64,000 nt of DNA from positions 3,598,165 through 3,662,164 of the forward strand of contig JAQFVV010012511.1 of NCBI GenBank assembly GCA_028023455.1, read 5' to 3'. The notes under the pieces are model-generated. The model had not been told where the DNA came from. It saw only the letters and a list, made by a program, of their open reading frames with translations, and did no database searches. This document shows positions 12,679 to 25,874 of the stretch, piece by piece. This DNA is from Epiperipatus broadwayi. Its lineage: Eukaryota; Onychophora; Udeonychophora; Euonychophora; Peripatidae. The translations under genes and the position numbers were made by a program. Position 1 is the first letter of the stretch. Every line of letters starts with the position of its first letter.

Positions 12679-13085
12679 ATGAAACCTTATTTACAAATAA
12701 AAATTGTATCATTTATAAATAGGTGTGGTAATGGATATATAGGTGAGTTGAGATGCACATTGGAGAAAAGAACAAAAGAGCACTTGTTGTTATTAAAAAG
12801 AGTTCAAAATACAAAACAAAATTCTAAAGATAATGATAATTTATCAGCTTGTTTTTTATGACCATAATAAATCATGTATATATGGTTTTGATTTCAATTA
12901 TAATAATGTAAAAATATTGCAAACTGAAAGAAATAATAAAAGAAAAATCAAGGCAGCTATGTTAATATATAAATACAATTAATCAAACGTTAAGATCACG
13001 GAATTATGGGAAAGTTTACCTTTTAAAGTATTAGTTGACAAAGACTACAAGGATAGTTGAAAGCACTCCTAAATGATCTTTATAT
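12679..13085 (+). pseudogene. Penelope-like element GIY-YIG fossil, copy 2
   Basis: The first 60 codons carry NGYIGELRCTLEKRTKEHLL, which aligns with the fossil at 6352 (YIGELRC followed by a basic RxKEH helix). The frame stops at 12,858, but a neighbouring frame continues from about 12,852 with NNVKILQTERNNKRKIKAAM, which resembles the conserved C-terminal part of this nuclease region in Penelope-type proteins, and then TELWESLP. One frameshift near 12,852 and a later in-frame stop (about 12,980) make it non-functional. The upstream part of the domain, including the GIY motif, is missing or replaced by the microsatellite. Confidence 0.65.
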
Positions 13086-16000
13086 ATATATTAAACAAAT
13101 TTTAATTATTGTATTTTCTAATATTTATTTATAAGTTTACATATATATATATATATGTATAGAGAGAGGGAGAGAGAAAATACATAATTTTTATGAACCT
13201 TGGCATTATTATTATTTTTTACCTTAACAGACACAGAAAAATGTTATTTTTATAAATCATATACTATTTTACATCAGGGTCTCATTGCATAGTGGTTAGT
13301 ATCTTGTCTTTGCCATGCCCATGAGTGGGTGAACTTTGAAATTTTTTAAAAAGCTTAAGATTTTTTTTTTCGGATAGCCAGCCCATCATCAATCCACCTC
13401 ATCATTTAATACTGATTGATAAACGAGTTTTTAGATATATTCTCAGGATGAAAGTTTCAAGTTAATTTTGGTTGATCAGATATCTGTTTTTGTAAAGTCT
13501 ATAAAGATAACAAATAATAATAATAATATGATAGTATCATTGAAAAGCTGTCAGACTTCTACAAATGTTCAATTCATGATTAACTTTATATGTATTATTT
13601 TACAGTTTCTAAAAATGCATTGCAACTTATTTAATATGATTGTGGATTATTCAAAAATGAAAATATTCCACACATTTAGATTATATATTTGCTGATAAAT
13701 ATTTTGAATAATTTGTATATTGTGGTATAGAAATATGTATAATTTTTATTTATTTTTTTGCCTTCAAATGTTTTTAGATTATCAATATATATATATTGGT
13801 GTTAAAGTAAAACATAGATAGATAAACAAAAGTGTATTGCAATAAATTAATTTCTTTTGTTAAATTTATATTTCGATGTCTTTGATAAGATTTGTAGGTG
13901 ATATACTTTTTTAAAAATTGTATTCATGATTTTGATCTTTTAAAAATTTACATATCTCAATTATATCTGTTTATTTTTATTTCTTATATTGCTTACATAA
14001 CATTAATTTAATTGAATGAAATTGTGTTGAAGATTGTATTGATATTGTTAATTATATTTAGCATTTTAAGATTATCTTGAATATGATTTTTTTTTAAACT
14101 TTTTTTTAAAATTTTAATCGTGATGAATTGTTTTTATTCTCTTTGTTATACTTTTGTCAATTAATGAATTTTGAGGAAGTTGCTGAAGAAAATCTTTAAT
14201 TAAAAAAGCTAATCGCTGAAAAAGACAAAAAAAAAATTAATATAGTAAGTTACAATACTTTTTCGAAAATACATTAAAAATTAAATGGAAAATTTAGATA
14301 CACAAACAAAAACACTTATTAGGCAACTATGTGCAACCTCGTGACACTTTGTTTTGAAAATTTAACTTTGGAAAGCCACACATTGAAAAAAAAAAAAAAA
14401 AAAACAGTATTAATATCAATCAAACAAGTTTGCTACTAACATGCATTGTAACAAAATCTTTTTGCTTAAATATTGTTCATATAATAGAGAGCAAAAAAAG
14501 CAAATAATGGAATTCACGTTGTAGCAAATATTGACAGGTCATAAAAATCTCTGAATTTTAAAACCAATTTTTAATATTTTAAAACACTTAAGTTTATAAA
14601 TGCATATGCATATACATTGAGTTTGTGGATAATTATAGAATAAATAATTATTGACATAAGTTAAGAAGGGAGATAAAACAGTCTATAAAATAAATACAAT
14701 AAAAAAAATAATACAACAAAAATAGATGAAAAGTTTTGGTATTATCTTTTTTAAATTTTGTTTAATTTGCCCTCCCCCCTCTTATTTAAAATTAATATAA
14801 ACTGGAAAGATAAATTAATACTATAATAATAAGAATTGCCTCTTTTCTTATAGATTTTAAATCACTTTAATATATAAATAAATATTATAGACAACTATAT
14901 TTGAGTTTAATAATAATAATTAATAATATTAATTAATTAATAATAATGGATTTTAATTCGATCATATGAGATTTTAAATTAAACAAATTTTAATTCTTGA
15001 TAGTTTTAATTTAGTATGACGATTTACTTATTTGTTTATATAAGTGTGTCACATTGAGAAGGTGACTTGTTTTCTCTCTATACTGTCTGCAATCCCATTT
15101 CTGAATCTATCCATGTGATATGTAGGGATATATTTAGCTACCAACCACAATTTTAGAAGTGCTCGCATGTCTGTATCATGAATTACGACATAAAATATGA
15201 TAAAATGTGTTTGTACCTTAGTAGATCATTTTCAGTATTTCCTCTGCCATCACATAATCTTGCAAATTAATTGAAAATGTTCTTGTGACTCATGGTTTTA
15301 CTACCATATATAGTTCAAATCATTTTAAACATATCAGTATCAGTTTTATTCAAAACAAAATTTTGTGTTGCCAGATTGTTTGATTGTAAAATTTTGTGGT
15401 GCAGAAAATAAAATATGTCACTACATAGCACACGCATTGATTCAGTAATGGCATTTCAAGCAGCTTGGAGAGGGGGAGAGAGAGAGGGAGGGAAAGGGAG
15501 AGGGAGCGCACGCGCGCTAATTATCTTTTCATAGAGACATACTGTGTGTATGCATATATTTTCTCCATTAGATCACAAAATAAAGTTTTGTACTTTTAGT
15601 AGAAAGCTATTTATTTAAGCTTTAAATATAAAATAATATTATTTATCAGATTGATCAACTCACAGTGGGTGAGGGTTTTAGCAGTTTTTTATATTTTATT
15701 TTACCGTCTAGACAAACATAGTTAGATGCTATTTTCTCACCAATTTGTAAGAGTATATCTTACCAGAGTATATAGGCAATTGTCAACAATTATAGTAATA
15801 AATCCTAACAATATTTATTTTTCTGAGCCAGCTTTTGATGCAGCATGTTTTTGTCAAAGTAAAATTACAATGCACATTAGTATATGCATGCATATAAAAA
15901 TAAACCTACCAGTCACCGGTTACCATAGACATTTACATGTGTGTAATTGTATATGTAACTGCATTACTTATGGATTCACTTTCAGAGTTTTTTTTCCTTG

Positions 16001-17149
16001 TTTGAATATTGTTAGCTGCCTGAAAAAAATTCCAAATATCCACCCTGATTCCCCTTGTTATGACCATAGTAGATAGAAATACTGTTACACCACAACACCA
16101 TTGCTCATATAATGTATACAAATATACAGAGTGTAAAATTAGATGTTGATGTATTTGTGTAAAGTTGGTTATAATAATAGACTTGTATAAAGAAAGTAAG
16201 ACAAGATGTAATAAATAATATTATGCTTGGTGATCGTAGACTTTTGGATTTTAACTATTTTGATAAGTAAAGCAACGTTTCTGAAGAATATTAAATATCA
16301 GATTTTTAATGTAATATGTATTTATGTATGATTATATATATTGCACCACTAAAATTATTTAGTTTTTTAAAAAAAGTTTTGTTGGACTAATCTAATAAAT
16401 GATTATTGTTATTGTTTTTTTTTAAAAAATGTCATAAGTTGTAGAATGACAGGTTATTTTTCTCATAAATAAAGTGAAAGATGAATTATTAAATATATTA
16501 TTTTACCATTCTATTCTGTAGAACATTATTTTTAAGATTCTGTGAGAGTCTTTATATTTAGATCAACATTTTTCTAACTTTGTTTTATTACAGAGCACTT
16601 TACAAGTAGCAAGGAATACTTGTATTAGATTTGTATTTATATGCATTAAAAATAACAAATACTGATACTCAAATGTTTAATTAATAAATAAATTTCAAAA
16701 TTATGGTTATATTTTCAAATCAATATAATACCTGCATATGTCTATACGTTTTAGTAGATGATGAAATCTTCAAGCTTTATATTAAATTTTAATTAGACAT
16801 CTTTTTCACATTATTATTCAGTCACAAAGGAAATGAAAATGGAAATAATTTTATTTATGGCCTGAGTTATTTATTAGGTAAGCAAATATGGAGATTCAGC
16901 ATGAACTTTACTTATGATCATTTTGAATAAGAAATGTAGCAACATCTCTGTTTAATTTCACAAATGAATGTCATTGTTTATTATTGCTACAAATATATAT
17001 AGTAGCCATTCATAAACAAATGTGGGCATTCCAGTTTCATGAAAAAAAAAATTATAGAAATGTGTGTTGCAATGTTTATACAAACCAATCGGTGAATCAG
17101 AAATACATTCACATATAGAACTTGCTGGTTCATTTTTCTAGTTATTTAA
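13086..17149. other. AT-rich DNA with minor simple repeats, no gene found
   Basis: Contains a TA/GAGA patch at 13,140-13,180, a poly-A run of more than 20 near 14,383-14,404 and a purine-rich tract at 15,466-15,510 followed by alternating CGCACGCGCGC. The 116-codon frame at 15,726-16,076 has no recognisable motif and overlaps an opposing frame of similar quality. I see no supported gene. Confidence 0.5.
15465..15517 (+). repeat. Purine-rich GA/GGGA tract with CG-alternating end
   Basis: About 45 bases of almost only G and A, then GCGCACGCGCGC. It is a simple-sequence tract; the terminal alternating purine-pyrimidine run contains CpGs that are otherwise rare here. Confidence 0.8.
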
Positions 17150-17600
17150 TATTTTATAATGATGCCTTTTTATTGTTTCATCAGAGAAAATTTTTTCCCA
17201 GAAATACTTCAATTCAATGTCAATATATTCCATTATCTGCATATCTTCTCAATGGAAACAATCAATATTGAATTTCTTTACAATGTTTTTGAGATAATCC
17301 TTATACCACAGACAAAATCTACCATTCCCATGAAAAACATTCTCAAGTTAACCATAAAACAGCTTTTTAAGAAGTCTTGCATTATTTATTCATTTTACAC
17401 ATTTAACTCAACAAAGAGAACTCTATAGTTTCACATCCAACAAGTTGAAGAATGAACATATTGACCTTGTCATTATATTTTTACAATTTTACAGAGCATT
17501 CTTAAATAACACTCTTCTAATGCCTTTATATTGCATTAAATAGAATGTCCAAGTCTTACTTCTATATAATAAATTAGATAAAATAATAAGTCTCTATACC
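17150..17600 (-). pseudogene. LINE A, C-terminal part (3' of the hAT insertion)
   Basis: On the minus strand the sequence next to the hAT target duplication reads LIILSNLLYRSKTWTFY, the LLYG-ETWT-type segment just after the reverse transcriptase of many APE-type LINEs. Further down it reads KKLFYG, then YKDYLKNIVKKFNID, the usual conserved C-terminal region. Stops and frameshifts are frequent, so it is a fossil. It joins the RT part at 19,319-20,660 once the hAT element is removed, and shares nucleotide similarity with LINE B at 44,780-44,890. Confidence 0.7.
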
Positions 17601-19318
17601 AGGGGTGGCCAAACTTTTAGATATTGGGGGCTACTTTTTTGGTGAAAGTGTACCTGAAAGCTCTACATTTTTTTCAGGGCTTCGAACCAGAAACTGGGAA
17701 AAACATTTTGGCCGCAAATGGAAAAAAATAGTGGTTCAAAGTCTTGGTTTATTAAGAATGTACTTATGAATTGGTGACATTTTTAGAAGATATGAACTGA
17801 TGATTTTTTTTTTTTATAAGATACGAACTGTCGAAGATATTTTATTATGATTACTATTAAATTATCTCAGCTTGCTTTAGTATTACAATTTGTCCATGTT
17901 GCTTTATAAAATATTTATTAAATTACAATTATTAAATTACCTATAAATAATTATTTTCTATTGCTGGTCTTAAATTTAAAAAAAAACTTCAAGAAATTAA
18001 AAATGTTGATGTACTTATCTATTAGAAAACTATTCATGACTCCTCATCTGATCATTCAAAGCAACAATGTAAAACAATGTTGCAGAAACTGGCATATCAG
18101 ATAACACTCTTGAATAAAGATAAATGAGATAAAGTTTGTAGAGTACATTATCTATTTCATTTAATAAAGCAGTCTCTCTGAACACTAGTTTGTATGTAAT
18201 CAACACTCTAGTCAATAAATAAAACTTTCATGCCTTTTTTCTAGGCAGGCAATACAGTATTTTCCTTTTGGAATATTATGAAACTACTAAGAGCACAACT
18301 GGAGTAACCAAATATCAGAAGTTGTATCTTTATCTATAAAATAACTATATGGTACACATGGGCATTATGGCTATCTGCACAGATCCATAATTTGCACCCA
18401 GTTCTTAATAGCTATCTGCCGCATAACCATCATTTGAAATCTCTTTATTGGTTTTGCATGACATTATTAAATGTTAACTGTAATTGGTGAATTTCTTAAT
18501 AGTTTTACCAACTATATTTCTCTATGTATTTGTTACACAGCTCTAAAATTTACATCACAATGGTCATGTTTACATATATAACTGTAGCCACACATATACA
18601 TCTAATTGGGCCAAATTTTATTGCAATTTTTACTTTTAATATTTGGCTTTTTTTATTGTTAAAATTTAGACAAGAAAACATATAAAAGGAATATCATAAA
18701 TGATTTTTTCCATCCATTTTTCTATAAAATAATAACTTGGGAAAAAATACTTAGGAGTGACTGAAAATCTAGTAATAATGTTCAATCGTCAAAACTCTAA
18801 TTCATCAGGAAAAAGATCGTGTGGTAAAGATAATCTCATTATTTATGAGCAATGATGGCTGTGTTAATTTTTTTTTAGACATTATAATTACTATTACTTT
18901 TAAGAAATCATTAGCAAAAATTATTAGAGAAATTTAGTTTGTCAGCCCTGAGAGGAGAAATCAAAAAATGAAAAAAAAAGTACTATTTAGAAAAATCATC
19001 ATAAAATCTTTATTTTTTATTGTAGAGAAATGAAAATTACATTGTCTGAAAAAAAAAAAAAAGACACTGAATCGAATGATGCAAAATATGCATGTGTAGG
19101 GGGTATGATTTTCGCGTTATTGTAAGTTGAAGCTGAGAATCACTAATTAGAAAATACAAACCCGACTTATTTTGAATTTTTACTTTTGTATTTTTTATAT
19201 TCAAATCATCTCTGAATTTATCACTTTAATTTGTCAATGTTCACAACACCTTCTTGGTCTACTTTCAGAGCTCTTGCAGGTGACCACTCGATCGCCGGTG
19301 ACGTCTTGGCCATGTCTG
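17601..19318. mobile_element. hAT DNA transposon with 8-bp target duplication
   Basis: The left end CAGGGGTGGCCAAACTTTT begins at 17,601. The right end, read inward on the minus strand from 19,318, is CAGACATGGCCAAGACGTC. The two agree at 10 of the first 13 positions (CAG, then TGGCCAA). Both ends are flanked by the exact 8-mer CTCTATAC (17,593-17,600 and 19,319-19,326); 8-bp duplications are the signature of hAT transposition. Removing the element rejoins a LINE reading direction, which is independent support. No transposase domain is readable; a 61-codon minus frame at 18,030-18,215 is unassigned. The right end is CpG-rich compared with its surroundings. It is probably non-autonomous or decayed. 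Confidence 0.82.
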
Positions 19319-20660
19319 CTCTATACAGTTAACATAGATGGAAGTAATTATTTCCTTACGATGGAATACCCTATCTTTTAACTTGTTAAAAGCAGCACAT
19401 ACACCTTTCTACTTGTAAAACTATCAAGATGTTTAAATTGATTTACATTTTCAAGTCAATAACTGTCTAAATTAAAAAGTTGCAGTGAATTTTTTTTCCA
19501 TCACTGGCTGATAAAGAACTTTAATTTTTAGAATATTAATTATTTTAAAAAAATCTTTAAATATTGCATTCAAAATATTAAGTACATTTTATACATTATA
19601 TTTTGATCTTGAAAAGTAGTACATTCATCAGCATATTATAAATCCAAGAATTTGAAATTCTTAATTTTATTTTGATTCAGATTAAAAATTCCCCATCAAA
19701 TCTGTATCACTTCTTGATTCTTGTTTCATTAATCCCTCTATAAACAGTTATAAAGACAGCTGTCATAAAAATTGAAAACAATGTTGGAGAAAGTAAATAT
19801 CTGTGTTCAACATCAATTTTCATTTCAAATGCCTGTTTTTCCACCTATAATAATAATATTTTCTCTCATTGTATTGCATAGAAGCTGCATAATAAATGTT
19901 GGTTGATAACCAACTAAATCGAATCAAATGTATTGACCAAATCAGTAAAAGAAATATATAAATCATTCATGTTCCTAACATTTTTCTTACATTTGCCTGG
20001 CAATGAAAAATATGGTCTATAGTGCATCTTGATTCTTTAAAACTGCATTGAGTTTTGACATTCATCTATGACTGTACTTTCACTGTAGTGGACAATAATA
20101 ATATTCCACAATAATTATAGCAATCTTATTAATTCCTTTTATGTTTAAAAATTGGAACTAGTAGAAATATCATTAAGTTCAGTTGACACAACTTCATGGA
20201 TCCATATATTCCTAAAAAATTCCACTGTTTTTTGAAATTAATATGGTGCTGTTTTGACTTTACTAAAGTGAATGTCTTTGTCCAAATATAAATGAATAGA
20301 TAAAATAGATATAACACTGAAAGCCATCATCTCAATTCTTGTATCATTATTCAAAAATGATCAAAATACTCTTTTCATTTGTTCAAAATATGAGCCATCT
20401 TATAAGAGCAATTCTTTGCTGTTTTTAATAGGATTGTGGTACTGTTTCTCACATCCATATATTGCTTTCAGTATATCAAAAATAGATCTAGAGTGACATG
20501 ATCAATGACTGTCTGTATCTTTGCAGTTTTAATTTACCAGTGAATTTTAAGCTTTTTTCTTAGTTGTTGAACTTCCGCTTTCTTTTCTCAATTTTTATTA
20601 TGAAGTTTCACATTCAATTATTATTCTGCTAAGCAAAAAATGCCTCATGATTTTTTTATG
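19319..20660 (-). pseudogene. LINE A, reverse-transcriptase part (5' of the hAT insertion)
   Basis: Minus-strand translation in broken frames shows, in protein order: a KAIYGCEKQYHNPI-like pre-RT segment (about 20,440), a segment resembling RT block 2, RYRFDG-like DTDLMGNF, the catalytic box as YADE at 19,624-19,635 (YADD expected), and LENVNQFKHLDSFTSRK near 19,430. These are in the order expected for an APE-type LINE ORF2. Many stops and shifts are present and no part is functional. The same family occurs as LINE B at 43.7-47.5 kb. Family name not assigned. Confidence 0.75.
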
Positions 20661-20689
20661 CATATATTAAACAATCTCCATTCTTCCCC

Positions 20690-21770
20690 ATTCTTTTTAA
20701 ATTCATATGAATAAAGATACAATAAAAGGCAACTGACCCCCCCCCAAGATGCATTTCATGATGAAACAGCACTCATTAGTTGGCCCAGGTCACTATCTCT
20801 CACATATATCTCTATTATATGAAGAGTATTTATCTATAGTAAATTGTTACATTTTTATTTACCATTGTCAAATTCACTCCACTCACACCTTTGACACCAT
20901 CCACCTCAGACAAATACAATAATGATTATTACTAATCATTTTTTAAACTAGAGATTATCTTTAGCACAGATATAAACTTTAAACCTCAGTTAAAGATTAA
21001 TATATCAGATTTTTTAATTTTAAACATACACAAACATGGAGGTATTCACCTTTCTCTTTCCCATGTGTAATATCTTTATAGATATATTAACCTGCATACT
21101 TCCCCATTCTTTTTAAATTCATATAAAGATACAATAAAAGACAAATGACCCTAAGAAGTATTTCGTGCTGAATCAGCACTCATTAGTTGGCCCAGGTTAC
21201 TATCTCTCACATATATCTCTATTATATGACGAGTATTTATCTATAGTAAATTGTTACATTTTTATTTACCATTGTCAAATTCACTCCACTCACACCTTTG
21301 ACACCATCCACCTCAGACAAATACAATAATGATTATTACTAATCATTTTCTAAACTAGAGATTATCTCTAGTACAGATATAAACTTTAAACATCAATTAA
21401 AGATTAATATATCAGATTTTTTAATTTTAAACATCCACACATATGGAGTTATTCACCTTTCTCTTTCCCATGTGTAACATCTTTGTAGATATATTAAACA
21501 ACCTGCATACTTCCCCATTCTTTTTAAATTCATATAAAGATACAATAAAAGGACAATCGACACCCCCCCCCCCAGATGCATTTCGTGCTGAACCAGCACT
21601 AGTTTAGAAAATGTTAATAATAATCATTATTAAATCATTATTATACAATTTTTATCATAGAAAAATAATCATTATTATATTTATCTGAAGTGGATGATGT
21701 CAAAGTTGTGAGCAGAGTGAGTTTGACAATGTTAAATAAAAATGTAACAATGATTTTTTTAAGATGATAC
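20690..21770. repeat. Tandem repeat of about 410 bp ending in an inverted partial unit
   Basis: The phrase AGCACTCATTAGTTGGCCCA starts near 20,768 and 21,175, and a third unit reaches only GCTGAACCAGCACT at 21,587-21,600. Unit spacing is about 407 and 420 bp. Each unit contains CTCACACCTTTGACACCATC and ends with a C-run or its remnant. After 21,600 the sequence turns into the reverse complement of the unit's own middle (the CAAATACAATAATGATTA region and its surroundings) up to about 21,760, so the array ends in a fold-back. The module recurs in diverged form at 41,780-42,220 and 61,880-62,015, and shares its GTTGGCCCA core with the fold-back repeat at 8150. Confidence 0.85.
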
Positions 21771-21774
21771 TAAT

Positions 21775-22505
21775 AAAATCATTGTAAGAAGCTATACTGG
21801 TTATTTAATAAATATTTCAGGTTGTAAACAAAATTGATTTTATTTCTATTACCTTTGTGATTGATGATATGTGTGGGAAGTTTAATTTAAATTTAATATA
21901 AATAATGCTTGTAAATTTTATTTTTTACTAAAATTATACAAAACCATTATATTTTAGAAATTAAACAAAATCAATATTTTTAATGAGATTATTTACACTA
22001 TATATAAAAGATTAAACTATAAGTCGGTTAATTCTAATAATTTTTTCATGGAAAATTTGCTCTCATTTAATGAAATGTTGATTTAGATAATGGTAGTTAT
22101 TGTTTTTTCTGCACATCCATAAATATCTTGTATAATTTTGTACTATGATAGAATAATGATTGTAGATAAAAACCATACATGTGTATGTATATATATAAAC
22201 TTATCATTTGTATTTTTTACAGAGATAAGAAAAGTCAACTTAATTCCTTTATTTATTTATTTTAATTTTTTTTATTCAATGGTCTTAATGTATAGCAAAA
22301 AAGTATAGTTTAAAAAAAAATCTTAGTTTTTAAAATAAAATGAAATCATTGAACAATACTGATTTATATATTTTTATTTGTACTTTATATGTATAGTTTA
22401 TAATTGTTTCTGCGCGCACACAAATTAAAATTTACATTTGCTATTTTAATTTATTCATACGTGTGTGTGTATGTGCAACTTTTGTATCTTTACAGATATT
22501 CTACT
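21775..22505. other. AT-rich DNA, nothing recognised
   Basis: No frames of note and no repeat partner seen in the window. Confidence 0.5.
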
Positions 22506-22510
22506 TGACA

Positions 22511-22730
22511 CTTTAGAGTTAAATATTTCTAAGGTCTGGATTAATTCGTCTTTTTATTTTTTAAGTATTAAATACAATATAAATAAATAAAATTAATCTT
22601 TTATGATTGAATAATTTCTCTAGAATTTTAAAACAAATATCTACATTTTCACTTATACATAAATATTGTATTAAATACTTAAAAAATAAAAAGAATTAAT
22701 CCAGGCATTGGAAATATTTAACCCTAAGGT
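22511..22730. mobile_element. MITE-like element with about 70-bp terminal inverted repeats
   Basis: The left arm 22,511-22,580 (CTTTAGAGTTAAATATTTCT start) is the reverse complement of 22,663-22,730, with about 80 bp between. Typical size and AT content for a MITE. A clear target duplication is not visible, so the superfamily is undetermined. Confidence 0.7.
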
Positions 22731-22734
22731 AGCA

Positions 22735-24040
22735 GTTTAAAAAAAAAAAATTAGAACTATTAAAAACACTTTTTAGCAAAGTATAATGATTTTATTTAAT
22801 AAATACATTGAATACCAATAACAATATTATATGAATTTCTCATGTGCTTCATTCATAAGTTTCTGATAACATTTATTATTATTTTTGTCTTATTTTAATC
22901 ATATGAGAAATTCATATGGTTTTGTTAGAATTAACTTTCCTGACTAAAATATAGAAGGGTATCTACAGTTAGTTTAAAACAGAAGGTTCTAAAATGTATA
23001 GAAATTGACCCAGTATCAGATTTATATAACTATGAAAATCGATGGATTGGTTTTAAAATCTTAAGTTTCTTTTTTCTTAATTTAAAAATATTAACTTGAA
23101 TAGTGTGATGTAAAAAACAGCTGCTAGATGTATATATTTATTAGTTTCTGTTTTGAACCCTAATCTTCAACTGATGATTGCAAAAACCAGAAAACAGTTT
23201 GGAGTGGAAATTATCTGATGTTCATTGATTGATCACTTAAGCTTAGAGTATGGCAAAAAAATAAATAAAATGTTTTAAATATGAATTTAAATAAATCATA
23301 TATTAAGATTCATGACTGAAATTACAAAAATGTTTTGTACTACATTAATCTTTTATTCAGTTGATACTTGAGATTTTTTTTTTACTTTATCCAGCTGAGA
23401 ATCAATCCAGGACCCTGTAACTACTGAATCCATCACTTTATCTGTGCAATAAAGAATGAAACCATAACAAGTTCTTGACCACAGATGAATAGCAATAATG
23501 TCAATGTTTTTTTTTTATTATTAAACAAAACCTTTTTAGAATAAATTGAAGGGATATTTATTGATGAATAGTAAATGAAGAAAATAAATGTATTTGTATT
23601 TACATGATTCACTGAAATATGAACAATCAGAATATTACTTTCTGAGAAAAAGCTTTTAAAATATATCTATCACTTAGTGAACATTTCATAAATGTGTTTT
23701 ATCTGTGCTTTTTTAGTAATCTTAGACTTGGAAAAGTAAAATATCAGCAGCACAATGATTATCAATCATATAGCAAGATAGGAAAGATAGCTTTATCTTT
23801 ACTACTTTATAAATATTAAAGTTTGTTTTATGTTTGTTTGTTACTTTATAACTCGATCAATGTTGCACCTTTGGAGAATTACATAGGCTATTGATTTTTG
23901 CTTGAAGACACTTAATTGTTTTAAAAACTTTGGTAATTTGTAATATGGGCTGAAATCATAATCATTGTTGAATGATTTCACAAAAATGCCAAAAATGGGT
24001 AGCACTGATTAAAAGATTACAGTTATTGGAATTTTTTTAA
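22735..24040. other. AT-rich DNA with one short inverted repeat
   Basis: Contains a short palindrome (22,829-22,846 against 22,899-22,918; ATATGAATTTCTCAT type). Nothing else recognised. Confidence 0.5.
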
Positions 24041-24044
24041 AACA

Positions 24045-25870
24045 GGTAGTGTTGTGGCTTGACTATTAAAATATATACTACAGAAATGGAGAGAATGATA
24101 ATTTTTTGTAAAGGAGGTAAAATTTGATTTTGTAAATATATTTTAAATTAACTCAATTTTATTTATAACATATATTTAATTTCTCACTTGCAAGTGGAGC
24201 ATGAACAAAATAACAATGTTAAAATTTCATAGTTCATTTTTAAGCTAGTTTATCATGTGAGAAATATATTTAAACTAAAATTTTAAAAACTGATCTTAAA
24301 AAGTAATATTTTTTTGTGATATTGCTGTTGATATTAATTCATGTGTTATTATTTTATATAAATAATATGTAAATGTCATTGACGAAGCATGATTTTTTTT
24401 AGGAATGGAAGCACACTACATAATCTTTTTTTCATAATATTTTTATTTTACTTGCCACAACAATTTTTACATAATAGCTAATATATACAAATTACATACT
24501 TCCAGATTAACTCTCTTATCTATAAATCAGATTGTGACTAGTTAAGTATAGAGAATTCATTATCAAGATATTTTTATTTTCTAAATACTTTTAACATTCT
24601 TGTGTTTTAACTATTAATTACATTTTAGCATTGTTTGAACTTCTTATAATCAACAAATAATGTGATGGTCAAACTCATTATTTTCCTTATATAAAAACAG
24701 TTCAACTGTTGGTAAAAAAATTGAAAGTTAACAGAAATACCATACAAAAAATAATGAATTTGAATTGTTCATTCTTCTTCTTTATGTTTGGAAAAATAGT
24801 TTAGAGAAAAATATTGACCTCTCTTATCTGTTAATTAGATTGTTACTAGTGTAATTAAGTACAGATAATACATTATCAAGATATTTTTATCTTCCAAATG
24901 CTTTTAACATTCTTAAGTTTTAACTTTAAATTACATTTTAGCATTGTTAGAACTTCTTATAATCAATGAATAATGTGATGATCAAACACATTATTTGCCT
25001 TATATAAAAACAATTCAACTATTGATAAAAAAATTGAAAGTCAACGGAAATTCCATACAAAAAACGAGTTTGAATAGTTTTAATATATTTTTTTGAATAG
25101 TTTTTTTTTATTAAAATAAATTAAAATTTATTAGATACAATTGAACATGTTTATCATACATAACTATATTCTTTTTACACTGTTGCAAAGCATTCACTCT
25201 GTAGAACTTGCTGTTGTCCGAGATAGGGGGCAGTTCATTCATTCTTTTTTTATTTTTAGCAAAATAGTTTATATACACTAATGTACTTATTGTTCTTACT
25301 ACACTATTGTATGTGCAACTTGTTGCATCGATTTCATGAGGTTGAATATGTACATATTTTAGTGAAAGCTTTTGAATTTTTTAGTGAATTCTTCTATGGA
25401 AGCACTCTTTCTATTTAATGCATGAAGTCTTAGTCCCTGGTAAATATATAGGCTGTTGCAACAGTTACATAATGTATTATATATTTTTTATTCTATTAAT
25501 GTACAAAATATGTAGTGGCCTGTATATGGCAATACATATTACAGAATGGAAGAGAATTATAGTTTTTCTAAAGTGAAATAAAATTTGATTTTGTCAATAT
25601 ATTTTAAATTAACTAAATTTTATTTATAGTACATATTTAATTTCTCACTTGCAAGTGGAGCATGAACAAAATACTATGATGTTAAAATTTCATAACCATT
25701 TTAAGTTAGTTTATCATGTGAGAAATATATTTAAACTAAAATTCTAAAAATTGATGAAACTCAGTAGTATAATTGATTTTAAAAAGCTATATTTTTTGTG
25801 ATACTGTTGTCGATAACTCATGTATTATTATTTCTTGTAAATAATTCGCAAATATATAAGCTATGGGAAC
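24045..25870 (+). repeat. Nested direct duplications
   Basis: An outer pair: 24,045-24,390 and 25,508-25,870 share long phrases such as TTTCTCACTTGCAAGTGGAG and TTTATCATGTGAGAAATATA. Between them lies an inner tandem pair: 24,511-24,776 and 24,819-25,078, about 308 bp apart, sharing TTCAACT(G/A)TTG and CTTATATAAAAAC. No coding content. The outer pair may be LTR-like direct repeats of an old element or separate insertions of a dispersed repeat. Confidence 0.75.
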
Positions 25871-25874
25871 ACCT

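Noticed and set aside
13265-13330. tRNA-like sequence with a box-A-like TAGTGGTTAGTAT
   Set aside because: No credible box B, anticodon stem or acceptor pairing could be found.
15726-16121. 116-codon plus and 62-codon minus frames
   Set aside because: They overlap on opposite strands, with no motif and ordinary AT-rich composition.
18030-18215. 61-codon minus frame inside the hAT element as transposase
   Set aside because: No hAT dimerisation or zinc-finger motif is visible; it may be a remnant but cannot be supported.
20690-21600. Regular direct repeats considered as a CRISPR array
   Set aside because: Units are about 410 bp with conserved interiors and no unique spacers, in eukaryotic DNA.
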